Shown: positions 1 through 11,010, counted from the first letter of the stretch. The stretch: 64,000 bases of DNA from Xenorhabdus ishibashii (GCF_002632755.1 NZ_NJAK01000001.1:558001-622000), one strand, 5' to 3'. Notes: generated by a model not told the origin, from the letters alone. A program made the numbers and translations.

Positions 1-392
1 CGCCAGTTCAGTTTTTTCACCATTTCATCGCACTTGTGCATCATAGGCGAATAGACAGTAAACAGCAGTGTGATACAACCCTGTACGGCTATCGAAAATG
101 GCACAGCTATCCCTATCGCTACTTTCGGATCGGCATGGGTCATGATCGCAAACGTTGTCCCAATTATTCCGCCAATAACCACATTAGGCGGCTGTGCTCC
201 GGCCAGCGGCACCAGTCCCATCCAGACCAGTTCCAGCGTTCCGCCAACTAGCAGACCGGTCTGTACATCCCCTAAAATCAGGCCAACCAAAGGACCAATC
301 ACCACGGGACGGTGAATGTGAGTCAATCCGTTGAACAGATCAACACCTGCGATCCCTGCCAATAAGGCTATAAACAATGCGTCAGTAAGCAT
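1..392 (-). CDS. PTS sugar permease IIC component, N-acetylgalactosamine/sorbose type (partial)
   Basis: Membrane channel subunit of a mannose-class phosphotransferase system, probably for N-acetylgalactosamine or galactosamine. The reading frame begins MLTDALFIALLAGIAG and runs off the left edge, so only about 130 N-terminal residues are visible. It is rich in hydrophobic segments, and the stretch with GLTHIHRPVVIGPLVG and LELVWMGLVPLAG is typical of the AgaC/AgaW/SorC-type EIIC family. It lies 10 bases after the IIB gene on the same strand and is the fourth visible gene of the aga-type operon. The IID and IIA subunits would be expected beyond the edge. The exact sugar is inferred from the neighbours, not from this sequence. 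Confidence 0.85.
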   Translation of the reverse strand, partial: MLTDALFIALLAGIAGVDLFNGLTHIHRPVVIGPLVGLILGDVQTGLLVGGTLELVWMGLVPLAGAQPPNVVIGGIIGTTFAIMTHADPKVAIGIAVPFSIAVQGCITLLFTVYSPMMHKCDEMVKKLNW

Positions 393-402
393 ACTGACCT
401 CC

Positions 403-885
403 TCAGCTAATCAGCTTAGAGACGACTTCACCCGTTTCATCCGGCACCCGACGGATTTCGCAAATGACGCCCAATTTATCCAGCTCACGGAATGCATTGA
501 CATCAGCATCATCAACAGAGACCGTTTTGTGGATCTGTTTTTTTCCTTCCGAGAAATGCATATTTCCGACATTGACAAACTTGATAGGAACACCTCCTTT
601 AACCAGAGTCAGTACATCCTGAGGTGTTTTGCAGACAATAAAAATTTTCTGCCTGTCCGCCGCTTTATGGATTACATCGATTGTTTTCTGCAATGTGAAA
701 TAGCGGGTTTGCACACCGTCAGAGACCACCATATCCATTAAAGATTGGGCAACAGGGTCAGCGGCTGCTTCATCATTTGCCACCACAACCAAATTCGCAT
801 CCAGTGAATTTGTCCAGGTCACGCCAACCTGACCATGAATCAAACGATTATCGATTCGGGTCATTAATATGTTTGGGGCAGACAT
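403..885 (-). CDS. PTS sugar IIB component, AgaB/AgaV (mannose-class) family
   Basis: Cytoplasmic phosphocarrier that passes phosphate from IIA to the incoming sugar, probably N-acetylgalactosamine or galactosamine. From the chosen start the protein is 160 residues. The family phosphorylation-site motif is RLIHGQVGVTW, with His17 as the predicted phosphohistidine. I start at 885 (MSAPNILM), not at the upstream in-frame ATG at 903, because a GGAG ribosome site sits about 6 bases before 885 and homologues begin close to the RIDNRLIHGQ motif. The gene follows agaS by 23 bases and precedes the IIC gene by 10, so it is clearly in the operon. Confidence 0.88.
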   Translation of the reverse strand: MSAPNILMTRIDNRLIHGQVGVTWTNSLDANLVVVANDEAAADPVAQSLMDMVVSDGVQTRYFTLQKTIDVIHKAADRQKIFIVCKTPQDVLTLVKGGVPIKFVNVGNMHFSEGKKQIHKTVSVDDADVNAFRELDKLGVICEIRRVPDETGEVVSKLIS

Positions 886-908
886 ACTCACTCCTATTAT
901 CATTTAGT

Positions 909-2069
909 CTATTGGTAAGGGTATAATTGGACACCTTTTACAACCCGATTAACTTCCCCTGTCGGGCAAGGATTATCGGGTGATAAGTTATGTGACAACG
1001 AAGTATTGAAGGCCAACAACTGGAAAAAGATAAGATATGGAAACATTAGCCAAATATCAGAAAGTTCGCCATTTAGTTCAACTGCTCCCGATAATGGCAG
1101 GCTGCTAAGCGGAATAATCTGTTTTGCCCGTTCATCATGTTTCAGTTCATTGAGCAGATCGATATCATAACGGCGGCAATACGTTTCAGCCGACAGCATC
1201 ACGACAACTAAGGTATTTTCATCGATCATGAATTTAGGCCCGTGACGTACACCGAGTGTAGAGTCAAAACGGGTTGCCACTTTACCGGCTGTCAGTTCGA
1301 GCATCTTCAGGGCACCTTCTTCCGCGATACCGGTAAAACAGCCGGAACCCAATGCTACCATTCTGCTGAAACCGGACTGTGATACTTTCTGAACCAGCGG
1401 TAGCCACTCTGAAAAACACTTTTCACAAAGAGTTGCCATCTTTTCGACTAACTTACCGGCTCGTGCAAAATCCAGTTTGCCAAGCAGTAGCAATGTCGCC
1501 AACATCATGCAACTAAAGCTGGATGTCATTGCAAAGCTACGATCATGAGAACCTTTAGGCATAATCAGCGAACAGGCATTGTTTTTGCCCTCTGCGTGCT
1601 TGACCTTTGCATAATGGGCAAGCGCACCATCGGGATTACAGGTCAGTATCAAGTGATAAACATCATCTGCCAACTGATCCACCAGCTCAATTGCACCAAC
1701 ACTTTCAGGGCTGTTACCAGAACGAGCATAGGAAACCAGTAAGGTCGGCCGCTGTTTTTCAAGATACTGCCACGGTGCCGGCACAATATCCGTTGACGCA
1801 TAGGCACAGACATTCAACCCACAATGTTCACGTAACCACGGAGCCATCGCCTTACCGACAAAAGCGGAAGAACCGGCACCACAGAGGATAATCTGTAAAT
1901 CAGGCTTAACTAACAAGGAAGACAAAAAAGGCTGCCACTGTACCGCGCTGGACTCTAGTTCACGATAGAGTTCACGCCATAAACGAGGTTGATGGACTAT
2001 CTCCTCTGCGGTAAAAAGTGCATTGTGCTTTTCCAGCCATGATTGTGAATATGACAGTATTGTCCTCAT
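909..2069 (-). CDS. agaS: AgaS-family SIS-domain aldose-ketose isomerase/deaminase
   Basis: A 386-residue cytoplasmic enzyme of the AgaS family. In the E. coli aga pathway AgaS deaminates and isomerises galactosamine-6-phosphate to tagatose-6-phosphate. Two sugar-isomerase (SIS) domains are visible, the first around residues 45-200 (ILCGAGSSAFVG; VSYARSGNSPES) and the second around 230-340 (ALGSGCFTGIAEEGALKMLEL; RHGPKFM). Its ATG overlaps the agaZ stop as ATGA, indicating translational coupling. Length is normal for AgaS. Order agaZ-agaS-IIB-IIC differs from the two-cluster E. coli arrangement. Function is assigned by family and context. Confidence 0.9.
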   Translation of the reverse strand: MRTILSYSQSWLEKHNALFTAEEIVHQPRLWRELYRELESSAVQWQPFLSSLLVKPDLQIILCGAGSSAFVGKAMAPWLREHCGLNVCAYASTDIVPAPWQYLEKQRPTLLVSYARSGNSPESVGAIELVDQLADDVYHLILTCNPDGALAHYAKVKHAEGKNNACSLIMPKGSHDRSFAMTSSFSCMMLATLLLLGKLDFARAGKLVEKMATLCEKCFSEWLPLVQKVSQSGFSRMVALGSGCFTGIAEEGALKMLELTAGKVATRFDSTLGVRHGPKFMIDENTLVVVMLSAETYCRRYDIDLLNELKHDERAKQIIPLSSLPLSGAVELNGELSDIWLMFPYLIFFQLLAFNTSLSHNLSPDNPCPTGEVNRVVKGVQLYPYQ

Positions 2070-3361
2070 GCCACAGCCCCTTCATTCAGTTCTTCGCACG
2101 CTAGCGCGTACTGAAGCAAAACGCTTCTTACTTTATCCATCACCCACACTTTCGGATCATGTTCCAGACGCCCTTCTTTTACAGCTTTGGCCTGTTCAGG
2201 CAAATATTGGCTCAGCATCGACAGAGGTATTGGATTAGTACGCAGGTTATTCAAAAGCTTACTGACTGCTGTTTCTGCCTCTGGCTCTGCCCAATAGTAA
2301 CGGATGCGGTCACTAAGACTATATTGGCGGTCGATATATCGCTGATGCGCACTGCCTTTGTAATAAGGACTCCAATGCTGAGGCTGTTCATACATGATTT
2401 GCTCCAGCGTACTGTGCAGGTGAGCTGCATTCAGCTCACCATTCCATTCACGGTCTAGCTTATCGAGAGCAAACAACCCCTCACGCAGGGCAAACGTCAG
2501 CGCAGGCCCTACCTTTAGAATGGCAAAGTGGTCACGCACCAATTCACGGTAAGCACGCGGAGTCTGATAATCTGTAGAATGAGCTTCATAGACCAAATGG
2601 GGGACAGTTTCGATAAACTGGCTTAATGTTTGTGCTTTCGCTGAGTTGTAATGTTCAACATGATGATGATCAAACTCGACGCCAGGCTGAACCACCAAGC
2701 CAATAACCCGCGGCCAGACATCCGCTAAACCGTGTTCTTGCCACGCGTGTTGATGAACTTTCAGCGTCGTTTCTGCTGCCTGAGGTGAAGTGATCTGCAT
2801 CCCTTCCATTGACTCCCTGGCACCTCCCGGTACAGGAACTTCAGTGCCAATCACATAAACAGGTCGTTCACCACCATGCTCGCTCCAACTGCGCTCGGCA
2901 ACCTGACACAACTTCGCTGCACGGGATGCCACGATTTCATCACTAAGCGGTACCGCATCATCAGCACAGGGCATTGAACAATCGAGGTGAATTTTCTTGA
3001 AACCTGCCGCAACATAATCGTAAATCAGTGTTTCAGAGAGCTGCATAGCCTCTTGTGCACTACGGTTTTGCCATGCATTAGGTCCCAGATGATCACCACC
3101 GAGCCAGACTCTTTCGCGGGAAAGCTCTATTTTGTCAGCAATTTTCCAGACCATTGCACGGAAATCTGCCGGTTGCATTCCGGTATATCCACCGAACTGA
3201 TTAACTTGATTAGAAGTTGCTTCAATAAGTACCGAGGAATTTCGCTCTTTGGCAAGGCGAATTGCACTTTCCAGCACCCAAGGATGAGCCGAACAAACAG
3301 AGTAAATCCCAACGTTCTCGCCTGATTTGTGGCGACGGATCAACTGTAATAGTGGCTGCAT
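2066..3361 (-). CDS. agaZ: D-tagatose-1,6-bisphosphate aldolase subunit, GatZ/KbaZ family
   Basis: A 431-residue GatZ/KbaZ/AgaZ-family protein, the non-catalytic, stabilising subunit of the class II aldolase that splits tagatose-1,6-bisphosphate into dihydroxyacetone phosphate and glyceraldehyde-3-phosphate. Recognisable family segments are GIYSVCSAHPWVLESAI at the N-terminus, WLGGDHLGPNAW near residue 90, HLDCSMPCADD near 125 and YVIGTEVPVPGG near 170. It is the first visible gene of the operon, preceded by GGAGATATT and its ATG. The catalytic KbaY/AgaY subunit is not in the window. The upstream region carries candidate operators. Confidence 0.9.
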   Translation of the reverse strand: MQPLLQLIRRHKSGENVGIYSVCSAHPWVLESAIRLAKERNSSVLIEATSNQVNQFGGYTGMQPADFRAMVWKIADKIELSRERVWLGGDHLGPNAWQNRSAQEAMQLSETLIYDYVAAGFKKIHLDCSMPCADDAVPLSDEIVASRAAKLCQVAERSWSEHGGERPVYVIGTEVPVPGGARESMEGMQITSPQAAETTLKVHQHAWQEHGLADVWPRVIGLVVQPGVEFDHHHVEHYNSAKAQTLSQFIETVPHLVYEAHSTDYQTPRAYRELVRDHFAILKVGPALTFALREGLFALDKLDREWNGELNAAHLHSTLEQIMYEQPQHWSPYYKGSAHQRYIDRQYSLSDRIRYYWAEPEAETAVSKLLNNLRTNPIPLSMLSQYLPEQAKAVKEGRLEHDPKVWVMDKVRSVLLQYALACEELNEGAVA

Positions 3362-3387
3362 AATATCTCCAGTCTATTTAGATATGG

Positions 3388-3408
3388 TTAAAAACGTTAC
3401 GTTTTTAA
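3388..3408. promoter_or_regulatory. Perfect inverted repeat upstream of agaZ
   Basis: TTAAAAACG and CGTTTTTAA, 9-base perfect arms with a 3-base centre, end 27 bases before the agaZ ATG. Position and symmetry suit a repressor operator. A transcript hairpin in the leader is the alternative. No regulator gene is adjacent. Confidence 0.4.
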
Positions 3409-3594
3409 TTAAAATAGATATTTCCTATTCATCAACCACAATAACGTCGCCACCAAAGACAATCAGTATCCGACGATAACCCCAGCTTCAAAGTCAAAAC
3501 TATTTCCCTAGGAAACAATTACAGCAGAGTAGGGATACTGAAAATGTGATCCTTATTAAAATTCATTTTTAAAGAAAAATTATTCCGAAAATCA

Positions 3595-3618
3595 TTTCAT
3601 TTTCATTCAAATTGAAAG
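3595..3618. promoter_or_regulatory. Possible AgaR-type operator
   Basis: A run of TTTCATTTTCATTC followed by AAATTGAAA resembles the repeated TTTCRTTT pattern known for DeoR-family AgaR operators, with one base out of register. Part of it also forms the inverted repeat TTTCA/TGAAA. The assignment rests on pattern similarity alone. Confidence 0.3.
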
Positions 3619-3740
3619 TATGGCCTTTCATTCAGCTTATTCATTTTTATACTTAAAGACGGTCAGGAACTGGAATTAAAGGAATTAACAAGTGGAAGAT
3701 GCAGGAATAAATATAGAAATAACACTTGGATTCACATATG

Positions 3741-3758
3741 AAGTGACTGAGATCACTT
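3741..3758. promoter_or_regulatory. CRP-like palindrome between agaZ and ykgJ-like gene
   Basis: AAGTGA-CTGAGA-TCACTT is a perfect inverted repeat with a 6-base spacer and matches the GTGA-N6-TCAC core of the CRP site. It lies about 380 bases upstream of agaZ and 218 upstream of the + strand gene, so the target promoter is uncertain. Catabolite control of an amino-sugar operon would fit. Confidence 0.45.
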
Positions 3759-3975
3759 TAGGTAAAGTTTATCCAGCTATATTTTCTTTGCTAAAGGAGT
3801 AATCTATTCAATAACTTCTATTGCATCCAAAAGATATAAATTTATCTTGAAAATAGATATGATTTGACAACATAATTTATTTTTAAGGAGGCTTGCTTTC
3901 CATTGGAAAGTGGGCTTTTGAGGAAAGGTTATTTTACCTAAGTATATATTTTAAACATCAGATAGTGACTCTGGT

Positions 3976-4347
3976 ATGGGTAAAACGTTAATTTTTCAAT
4001 CTAAGTTACAAGACAATCCCTGTATTAACTGCGGTGCTTGCTGTGCATATTTTCGTGTTTCATTTTATTGGGCTGAAGCTGAGGATGGTGGCGGTACAGT
4101 TCCCGTATCTATGACCGAAAAATTAAATGATTTCATGCGCTGCATGAAAGGCACAAACGAAGCTCATCCCCGATGTATCAATTTATGCGGTGAAATTGGT
4201 AAATCGGTTTCCTGTTCTATCTATGATAAAAGACCTTCTCCTTGCAGAGAATTTCCCCAAGCCTGGGAAAGGGAAAATTATAATGAAAGTTGTGATCGTG
4301 CCAGAGCTGCTTATGGCCTTCCCCCTCTGCCAAAACCTCAAACATAG
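3976..4347 (+). CDS. YkgJ-family cysteine cluster protein
   Basis: A 123-residue protein of the YkgJ/UPF0153 cysteine-cluster family, thought to bind zinc or an iron-sulfur centre; no reaction is established. The signature is visible: [19 protein letters not shown] near residues 17-35, a second cysteine group ([17 protein letters not shown]) near 55-70, then [15 protein letters not shown] near 80-95. It is complete and is flanked by the aga regulatory region and the tRNA cluster, with no operon partner. The start is the only suitable ATG; the ribosome site is weak. Confidence 0.75.
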   Translation: MGKTLIFQSKLQDNPCINCGACCAYFRVSFYWAEAEDGGGTVPVSMTEKLNDFMRCMKGTNEAHPRCINLCGEIGKSVSCSIYDKRPSPCREFPQAWERENYNESCDRARAAYGLPPLPKPQT

Positions 4348-4459
4348 TTGATACTCGTTTGATAGTAGTCGAATAAAAAACAGAATATTTCACTCAGATA
4401 GTATTCAGGAGATATTGTTCTAAGGTAAGCGGAGTTTGATAAGAAATTTTGGAGTGAAG

Positions 4460-4535
4460 TGGTGGGCGATACCAGATTCGAACTGATGACCCCCTCCTTG
4501 TAAGGGAGATGCTCTACCAACTGAGCTAATCGCCC
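4460..4535 (-). tRNA. tRNA-Val (anticodon TAC)
   Basis: A 76-base cloverleaf read on the minus strand with encoded CCA. The acceptor stem begins GGGCGAT, the anticodon loop is CTTACAA and the T-loop is GTTCGAAT. It is the promoter-distal member of the seven-gene cluster, matching the valUXY-lysV locus next to gltX in E. coli. Confidence 0.97.
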
Positions 4536-4557
4536 ACTTCATATCTTGATACCTAAA

Positions 4558-4633
4558 TGGTGGGTCGTGCAGGATTCGAACCTGCGACCAATTGATTAAA
4601 AGTCAACTGCTCTACCGACTGAGCTAACGACCC
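4558..4633 (-). tRNA. tRNA-Lys (anticodon TTT)
   Basis: A 76-base cloverleaf with encoded CCA. The acceptor starts GGGTCGT and the anticodon loop is CTTTTAA. It is identical in the mature part to the two other Lys copies. Confidence 0.97.
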
Positions 4634-4663
4634 AATTAGGTAATTCTGATTTTGATATCTAAA

Positions 4664-4739
4664 TGGTGGGTCGTGCAGGATTCGAACCTGCGACCAATTG
4701 ATTAAAAGTCAACTGCTCTACCGACTGAGCTAACGACCC
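4664..4739 (-). tRNA. tRNA-Lys (anticodon TTT)
   Basis: The second Lys copy, 76 bases, same sequence as its neighbours and exactly 106 bases from each. This spacing indicates tandem duplication of a tRNA-plus-spacer unit. Confidence 0.97.
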
Positions 4740-4769
4740 AATTAGATAATTTTGATTTTGATATTTGAA

Positions 4770-4845
4770 TGGTGGGTCGTGCAGGATTCGAACCTGCGAC
4801 CAATTGATTAAAAGTCAACTGCTCTACCGACTGAGCTAACGACCC
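4770..4845 (-). tRNA. tRNA-Lys (anticodon TTT)
   Basis: The third Lys copy, 76 bases with CCA encoded, transcribed before the other two Lys genes in the same precursor. Confidence 0.97.
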
Positions 4846-4891
4846 ATTCTAAATATCAGTGTGATACTAGATACGAAACAACCCGATGAAG

Positions 4892-4967
4892 TGGTGGGCG
4901 ATACCAGATTCGAACTGATGACCCCCTCCTTGTAAGGGAGATGCTCTACCAACTGAGCTAATCGCCC
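4892..4967 (-). tRNA. tRNA-Val (anticodon TAC)
   Basis: A 76-base cloverleaf identical in the mature part to the other Val(TAC) copies. It is the third tRNA in transcription order. Confidence 0.97.
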
Positions 4968-5012
4968 ACTTCACGATGACTATTAACGACATCAATACCA
5001 CTGATTTATGAT

Positions 5013-5088
5013 TGGTGGGCGATACCAGATTCGAACTGATGACCCCCTCCTTGTAAGGGAGATGCTCTACCAACTGAGCTAATCGCCC
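5013..5088 (-). tRNA. tRNA-Val (anticodon TAC)
   Basis: A 76-base cloverleaf, second in transcription order, with encoded CCA. Confidence 0.97.
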
Positions 5089-5123
5089 AATCATAAAATC
5101 ATTTTTTATCACTACGAGAGATA

Positions 5124-5199
5124 TGGTGGGCGATACCAGATTCGAACTGATGACCCCCTCCTTGTAAGGGAGATGCTCTACCAACTGAGCTAATCGCCC
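5124..5199 (-). tRNA. tRNA-Val (anticodon TAC)
   Basis: A 76-base cloverleaf and the promoter-proximal gene of the cluster. Its 5' end lies 17 bases downstream of the -10 element. Confidence 0.97.
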
Positions 5200-5216
5200 C
5201 GTCGTGATGGAGTCGC

Positions 5217-5244
5217 ATTATAGGGATAGTTCGAAGTGAGTCAA
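5217..5244 (-). promoter_or_regulatory. Sigma-70 promoter of the Val/Lys tRNA operon
   Basis: On the minus strand TTGACT (5239-5244) and TATAAT (5217-5222) are separated by 16 bases, very near consensus, directly ahead of the first tRNA-Val. All seven tRNAs are likely one transcript. Confidence 0.8.
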
Positions 5245-5479
5245 CGCTTTTTATCACTAAAACAATCGTTCGTCGTAAAATTAAACAGAATGAAACAATT
5301 ATAATCACGCAATGGTATCATTTAAGCTGCTTATTTTAGCTTTTCTCAATAACCTACCGTTAACGCCATTGAGGAATTAAGGTGCAGTGATAAAATAACC
5401 CCCACTGTTGTTACTTCAATTGTTACATCAATCATCCAACACGCTCTCTAATAGAGAAACGTAATTAAGGCAATTCCTG

Positions 5480-6892
5480 ATGAGTAAAATTAAAACCCGT
5501 TTTGCACCAAGTCCTACTGGCTATCTGCATGTTGGTGGTGCGCGTACTGCTCTTTATTCCTGGTTATACAGTCGCCACAATAAAGGTGAATTTGTTCTTC
5601 GCATCGAAGATACCGATCTGGAACGTTCTACTCAAGAAGCCATCGACGCAATTATGGACGGAATGAACTGGTTAAATCTGAATTGGGATGAAGGCCCTTA
5701 TTATCAGACCAAACGTTTCGACCGTTACAACCAAGTTATTGATGAAATGTTGGATCAAGGTACTGCTTACCGTTGCTATTGTTCTAAAGAGCATTTGGAA
5801 CAATTGCGTGAAACTCAGATGGCGAATGGTGAAAAACCTCGCTATGACGGGAAATGCCGTGATAGCGAGTGCCAGCATAGTCACGATGAGCCACACGTTG
5901 TACGTTTCCGCAATCCACAAGAAGGTTCTGTTATTTTTAATGATAGCATCCGTGGTCCGATTGAATTCAGTAACCAAGAACTGGACGATTTGATCATTCG
6001 CCGTACCGACGGTTCACCAACTTATAACTTCTGTGTGGTAATTGATGATTGGGATATGGAAATCACCCATGTTATTCGTGGTGAAGACCATATCAACAAT
6101 ACCCCACGTCAGATCAATATCCTGAAAGCACTCGGTGCCCCTGTTCCAGAATATGCCCATGTTTCTATGATCCTCGGCGATGATGGTAAAAAACTGTCCA
6201 AACGCCACGGTGCAGTCAGCGTAATGCAATACCGTGATGATGGTTATCTGCCAGAAGCGCTGTTGAACTATCTGGTACGTCTGGGCTGGTCACATGGCGA
6301 TCAGGAGATTTTCAGCGTCGAAGAAATGACTGAACTGTTTAGCCTCGATGCTATCAGCAAATCCGCCAGTGCATTCAATACAGAAAAATTGCAATGGTTG
6401 AACCATCATTACATCAATACCCTGCCAGCAGAAAAAGTTGCTGTACATTTAGCATGGCATATTGAACAGCAAGGTATTGATACTCGCACAGGTCCAGAAC
6501 TGGTTGATTTGATCAAACTGTTGGGTGAACGCTGCAAGACACTAAAAGAAATGGCTGAATCTTGCCGTTACTTCTATGAAGAGTTTGCCGAATTTGATGC
6601 GGATGCTGCGAAAAAACATCTTCGCCCGGTAGCTCGCCAGCCATTAGAAGTTGCCCGTACGAAACTGGCAGCGATTACTGAATGGACACCTGAGAATATC
6701 CATCACGCTATTCAGGCGACGGCTGACGAACTGGAAGTAGGTATGGGTAAAGTTGGTATGCCACTGCGTGTTGCTGTAACCGGTGCTGGCCAGTCGCCGA
6801 GTGTTGATGTAACAATCCACGCGATTAACCAAGCACGTTCATTAGCGCGTATTGATAAGGCCCTGGATTATATTGCTCAGCGTGAAGCATAA
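5480..6892 (+). CDS. gltX: Glutamyl-tRNA synthetase
   Basis: A class I aminoacyl-tRNA synthetase that charges tRNA-Glu in the cytoplasm. It is 470 residues, the usual enterobacterial length. The HIGH-type motif appears as [11 protein letters not shown] at residues 10-20 and the KMSKS-type loop as KKLSKRHG near residue 240. The zinc-binding insert is intact (YRCYCSKEH, then [10 protein letters not shown], residues about 97-130). Its position between the Val/Lys and Ala tRNA genes is the E. coli arrangement. An A+G-rich stretch (TTAAGGCAATTCCTG) precedes the ATG, and a terminator follows at 6949. Confidence 0.98.
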   Translation: MSKIKTRFAPSPTGYLHVGGARTALYSWLYSRHNKGEFVLRIEDTDLERSTQEAIDAIMDGMNWLNLNWDEGPYYQTKRFDRYNQVIDEMLDQGTAYRCYCSKEHLEQLRETQMANGEKPRYDGKCRDSECQHSHDEPHVVRFRNPQEGSVIFNDSIRGPIEFSNQELDDLIIRRTDGSPTYNFCVVIDDWDMEITHVIRGEDHINNTPRQINILKALGAPVPEYAHVSMILGDDGKKLSKRHGAVSVMQYRDDGYLPEALLNYLVRLGWSHGDQEIFSVEEMTELFSLDAISKSASAFNTEKLQWLNHHYINTLPAEKVAVHLAWHIEQQGIDTRTGPELVDLIKLLGERCKTLKEMAESCRYFYEEFAEFDADAAKKHLRPVARQPLEVARTKLAAITEWTPENIHHAIQATADELEVGMGKVGMPLRVAVTGAGQSPSVDVTIHAINQARSLARIDKALDYIAQREA

Positions 6893-6948
6893 TAAATCGT
6901 CATTTACCGATGTTGCGTCAATACAGTGGCGTAAATAATGTGAATAAT

Positions 6949-6976
6949 AAAGGCACTCAATTTATGCAGTGCCTTT
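6949..6976 (+). terminator. Rho-independent terminator after gltX
   Basis: A perfect 9-base stem, AAAGGCACT/AGTGCCTTT, with a 10-base loop sits 57 bases after the gltX stop. The T-tract is weak (AATTTG). Confidence 0.65.
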
Positions 6977-7044
6977 AATTTGCTCTCCAAACTTGGTTTT
7001 TGGCGGCTTTTTCAGCGTTTACACAGAGAACATTAATGAATTCA

Positions 7045-7081
7045 TTGACAGAATTCTCTGGGTTTCATATGATCCGCCCCG
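7045..7081 (+). promoter_or_regulatory. Stringent-type sigma-70 promoter of the tRNA-Ala pair
   Basis: TTGACA (7045-7050), a 17-base spacer, TATGAT (7068-7073), then the G+C-rich discriminator CCGCCCCG. This combination is typical of stable-RNA promoters under stringent control. Confidence 0.85.
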
Positions 7082-7100
7082 TTCCACAGGATTTTGATTT

Positions 7101-7176
<76 letters not shown>

Positions 7177-7238
7177 AATATTTATCTTACTCATCAAGGT
7201 AATCAGTATTTGGTATTCAAAACCTGAACCACATTTGT

Positions 7239-7314
<76 letters not shown>

Positions 7315-7323
7315 AAATTCTGA

Positions 7324-7356
7324 ATCCCTGAAAATGAAAATTTTCAGGGATTTTTT
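7324..7356 (+). terminator. Strong terminator after tRNA-Ala genes
   Basis: A 12-base perfect stem, ATCCCTGAAAAT/ATTTTCAGGGAT, with loop GAAA and a run of T immediately after. Confidence 0.92.
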
Positions 7357-7365
7357 GCTTTTATG

Positions 7366-7565
7366 CTACTGTTTATCTACTTGCATACGTTTCATTGGAT
7401 GACTATTCACGTAAGATATTAACGTCATTTCCATCAACTCGCCCAGCTTTCCCTGTGGGAACTCCCCCTTGCGAGCAAACCAAAGTAGATACTCTTCCGG
7501 CAAATCAATTAACATTCGTCCTTATATTTACCAGATGGCATAGCTGTATTCGCTATTTCCGACAA
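7366..7565 (-). pseudogene. ypeB: Frameshifted ypeB-like gene (DUF3820)
   Basis: Two adjacent frames on the minus strand together spell a YpeB/DUF3820 protein. The first, from about 7565, reads LSEIANTAMPSGKYK. The second, from 7520, reads GRMLIDLPEEYLLWFARK and continues to a stop at 7366. A single missing base after AAATATAA (around 7520) breaks the frame, and no good ATG precedes the first part. In E. coli ypeB lies beside ligA, which fits this position between the tRNA genes and nupC/ligA. Either a true pseudogene or one sequencing error; the 50-codon second part could start at ATG 7515. Confidence 0.7.
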
Positions 7566-7568
7566 ATA

Positions 7569-7596
7569 TAAAAAAATGGCGCCTGCCAAGACGCCA
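7569..7596 (-). terminator. Terminator after nupC
   Basis: On the minus strand TGGCG...CGCCA is followed by seven T, starting 16 bases after the nupC stop. The tail overlaps the upstream part of the ypeB relic. Confidence 0.8.
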
Positions 7597-7611
7597 CTTT
7601 CGGTTAATAGA

Positions 7612-8805
7612 TTAGACGCTCAAAATCAATCCGGTAATTGCTGCGGAGAGGAAACTCACCAGCGTTGAGCCAAACAACAATTTCATTCCAAAACGCGCAA
7701 CAGTATTACCCTGTTTTTCATCCAGCCCTTTAATAGCACCAGAAACAATTCCGATGGAGCCGAAGTTCGCGAAAGAGACTAAAAACACGGACAGAATACC
7801 TTTCGAATGTTCACTTAGCTGAGCAGAGATCTCTTGCAGGCTCTGCATCGCCACAAATTCGTTGGAAACCAACTTGGTTGCCATGATACTGCCTACTTTC
7901 AGCGCTTCATCACTTGGAATACCGATGATCCATGCAAACGGATAAAACACATATCCCATGCACTCTTGGAAGGTAATCCCAAATATCAGATGGAAAATTG
8001 CGTTAATTCCCGCAATCAAAGCAATAAAACCTATCAACATCGCAGTGACAATCAAGGCAACTTTGAAACCCGCCAGAATGTATTCACCCAGCATTTCAAA
8101 GAAACTCTGCCCTTCATGGAGGTTGCTCATACGGATTTCTTCTTCATTCTCAACAGAATAAGGATTGATGAGAGACAAGATGATAAACGTGCTGAACATA
8201 TTGAGGATCAATGCAGCAACCACATATTTTGCATCCAGCATCGTCATGTAAGCGCCGACAATAGACATAGATACCGTAGACATTGCCGTTGCCGCCATCG
8301 TATACATCCGGCGTTCAGACATTTTGTCCAACACATTTTTATAAGCAATAAAGTTCTCTGATTGCCCCAGAATCAATGAACTCACCGCATTAAATGATTC
8401 CAGCTTCCCCATGCCATTGATTTTAGACAGTACTGTACCGATCACACGAATGACAATTGGCAGCACTTTGATATGCTGCAAAATCCCAATCAGGGCGGAG
8501 ATAAAGATAATAGGACACAAGACATTCAGGAAGAAAAAAGCCAGGTTCGCTTCTATCATGCCACCGAAAACAAAGCTGGTGCCTTTTGCTGCATAAGACA
8601 AAAGATGGATAAATAAATTATCAAATCCTTTCACTATCCCCAAACCCACATTAGAGTTCAGGAAGAACCATGCCAGAAAGAGTTCGATTATAAGCAACTG
8701 AATTATATAGCGGAACTTAATATTCTTCCGGCTGTTACTAGCCAAAATAGCCAGGCCGCCAATCACGACCAACGCGAGGATAAAATGAAAAATATGAGAC
8801 ATCAT
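7612..8805 (-). CDS. nupC: NupC-family concentrative nucleoside transporter
   Basis: Inner-membrane proton/nucleoside symporter of the CNT family. About 397 residues from the chosen start, matching E. coli NupC at about 400. Conserved CNT segments include [22 protein letters not shown] near residue 140, [12 protein letters not shown] near 180 and VSNEFVAM near 310. I use ATG 8805 (MMSHIFHF), since E. coli NupC aligns there; an upstream TTG at 8820 is possible. GGAG lies 9 bases ahead. A CRP-like site upstream suggests catabolite activation, as known for nupC. Confidence 0.93.
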   Translation of the reverse strand: MMSHIFHFILALVVIGGLAILASNSRKNIKFRYIIQLLIIELFLAWFFLNSNVGLGIVKGFDNLFIHLLSYAAKGTSFVFGGMIEANLAFFFLNVLCPIIFISALIGILQHIKVLPIVIRVIGTVLSKINGMGKLESFNAVSSLILGQSENFIAYKNVLDKMSERRMYTMAATAMSTVSMSIVGAYMTMLDAKYVVAALILNMFSTFIILSLINPYSVENEEEIRMSNLHEGQSFFEMLGEYILAGFKVALIVTAMLIGFIALIAGINAIFHLIFGITFQECMGYVFYPFAWIIGIPSDEALKVGSIMATKLVSNEFVAMQSLQEISAQLSEHSKGILSVFLVSFANFGSIGIVSGAIKGLDEKQGNTVARFGMKLLFGSTLVSFLSAAITGLILSV

Positions 8806-8872
8806 AAAGAAGAGCTCCAAACACGATTCTGTGCAAATTTATGTCTGTATTCTATGTAACGCACAATAGTAA

Positions 8873-8892
8873 AGTTTGATTATTATCACATA
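8873..8892 (-). promoter_or_regulatory. CRP-like site upstream of nupC
   Basis: Read on the minus strand, TGTGA-TAATAA-TCAAA matches the CRP consensus at 8 of 10 core positions, about 70 bases upstream of the nupC start. Confidence 0.45.
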
Positions 8893-8973
8893 ATTTTATT
8901 ATTAGAATAATTACTTCCCATTTAGCCAATCTGATCACACTTTAATCATCACATCCTTAAAGTGGAATACGAA

Positions 8974-10998
<2,025 letters not shown>

Positions 10999-11010
10999 TC
11001 ACCAGAGATG

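Larger units (their letters stand above)
3362..3975. other. Intergenic region with regulatory elements, no gene
   Basis: This 614-base A+T-rich gap separates divergent agaZ and the YkgJ-like gene. Besides the elements listed separately it holds a short palindrome, CTTTCCATTGGAAAG at 3896-3910, just after a purine-rich AAGGAGG. I see no credible coding sequence on either strand. Confidence 0.6.
4558..4769. repeat. 106-base tandem duplication of tRNA-Lys plus spacer
   Basis: The tRNA-Lys copies begin at 4558, 4664 and 4770, an exact 106-base period. The spacers are near-identical (variants of AATTAGGTAATTCTGATTTT and GATATCTAAATGG). The third copy has only its tRNA and a diverged spacer. Confidence 0.85.

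Noticed and set aside
36..741. Plus-strand ORFs of 71, 81 and 136 codons over the PTS genes
   Set aside because: They are shadows of the minus-strand IIC and IIB genes, which have clear family motifs and ribosome sites.
4338..5308. Minus-strand ORFs repeating a VEHLPYKEGVISSNLV motif
   Set aside because: They are translations of the tRNA-Val genes and not proteins.
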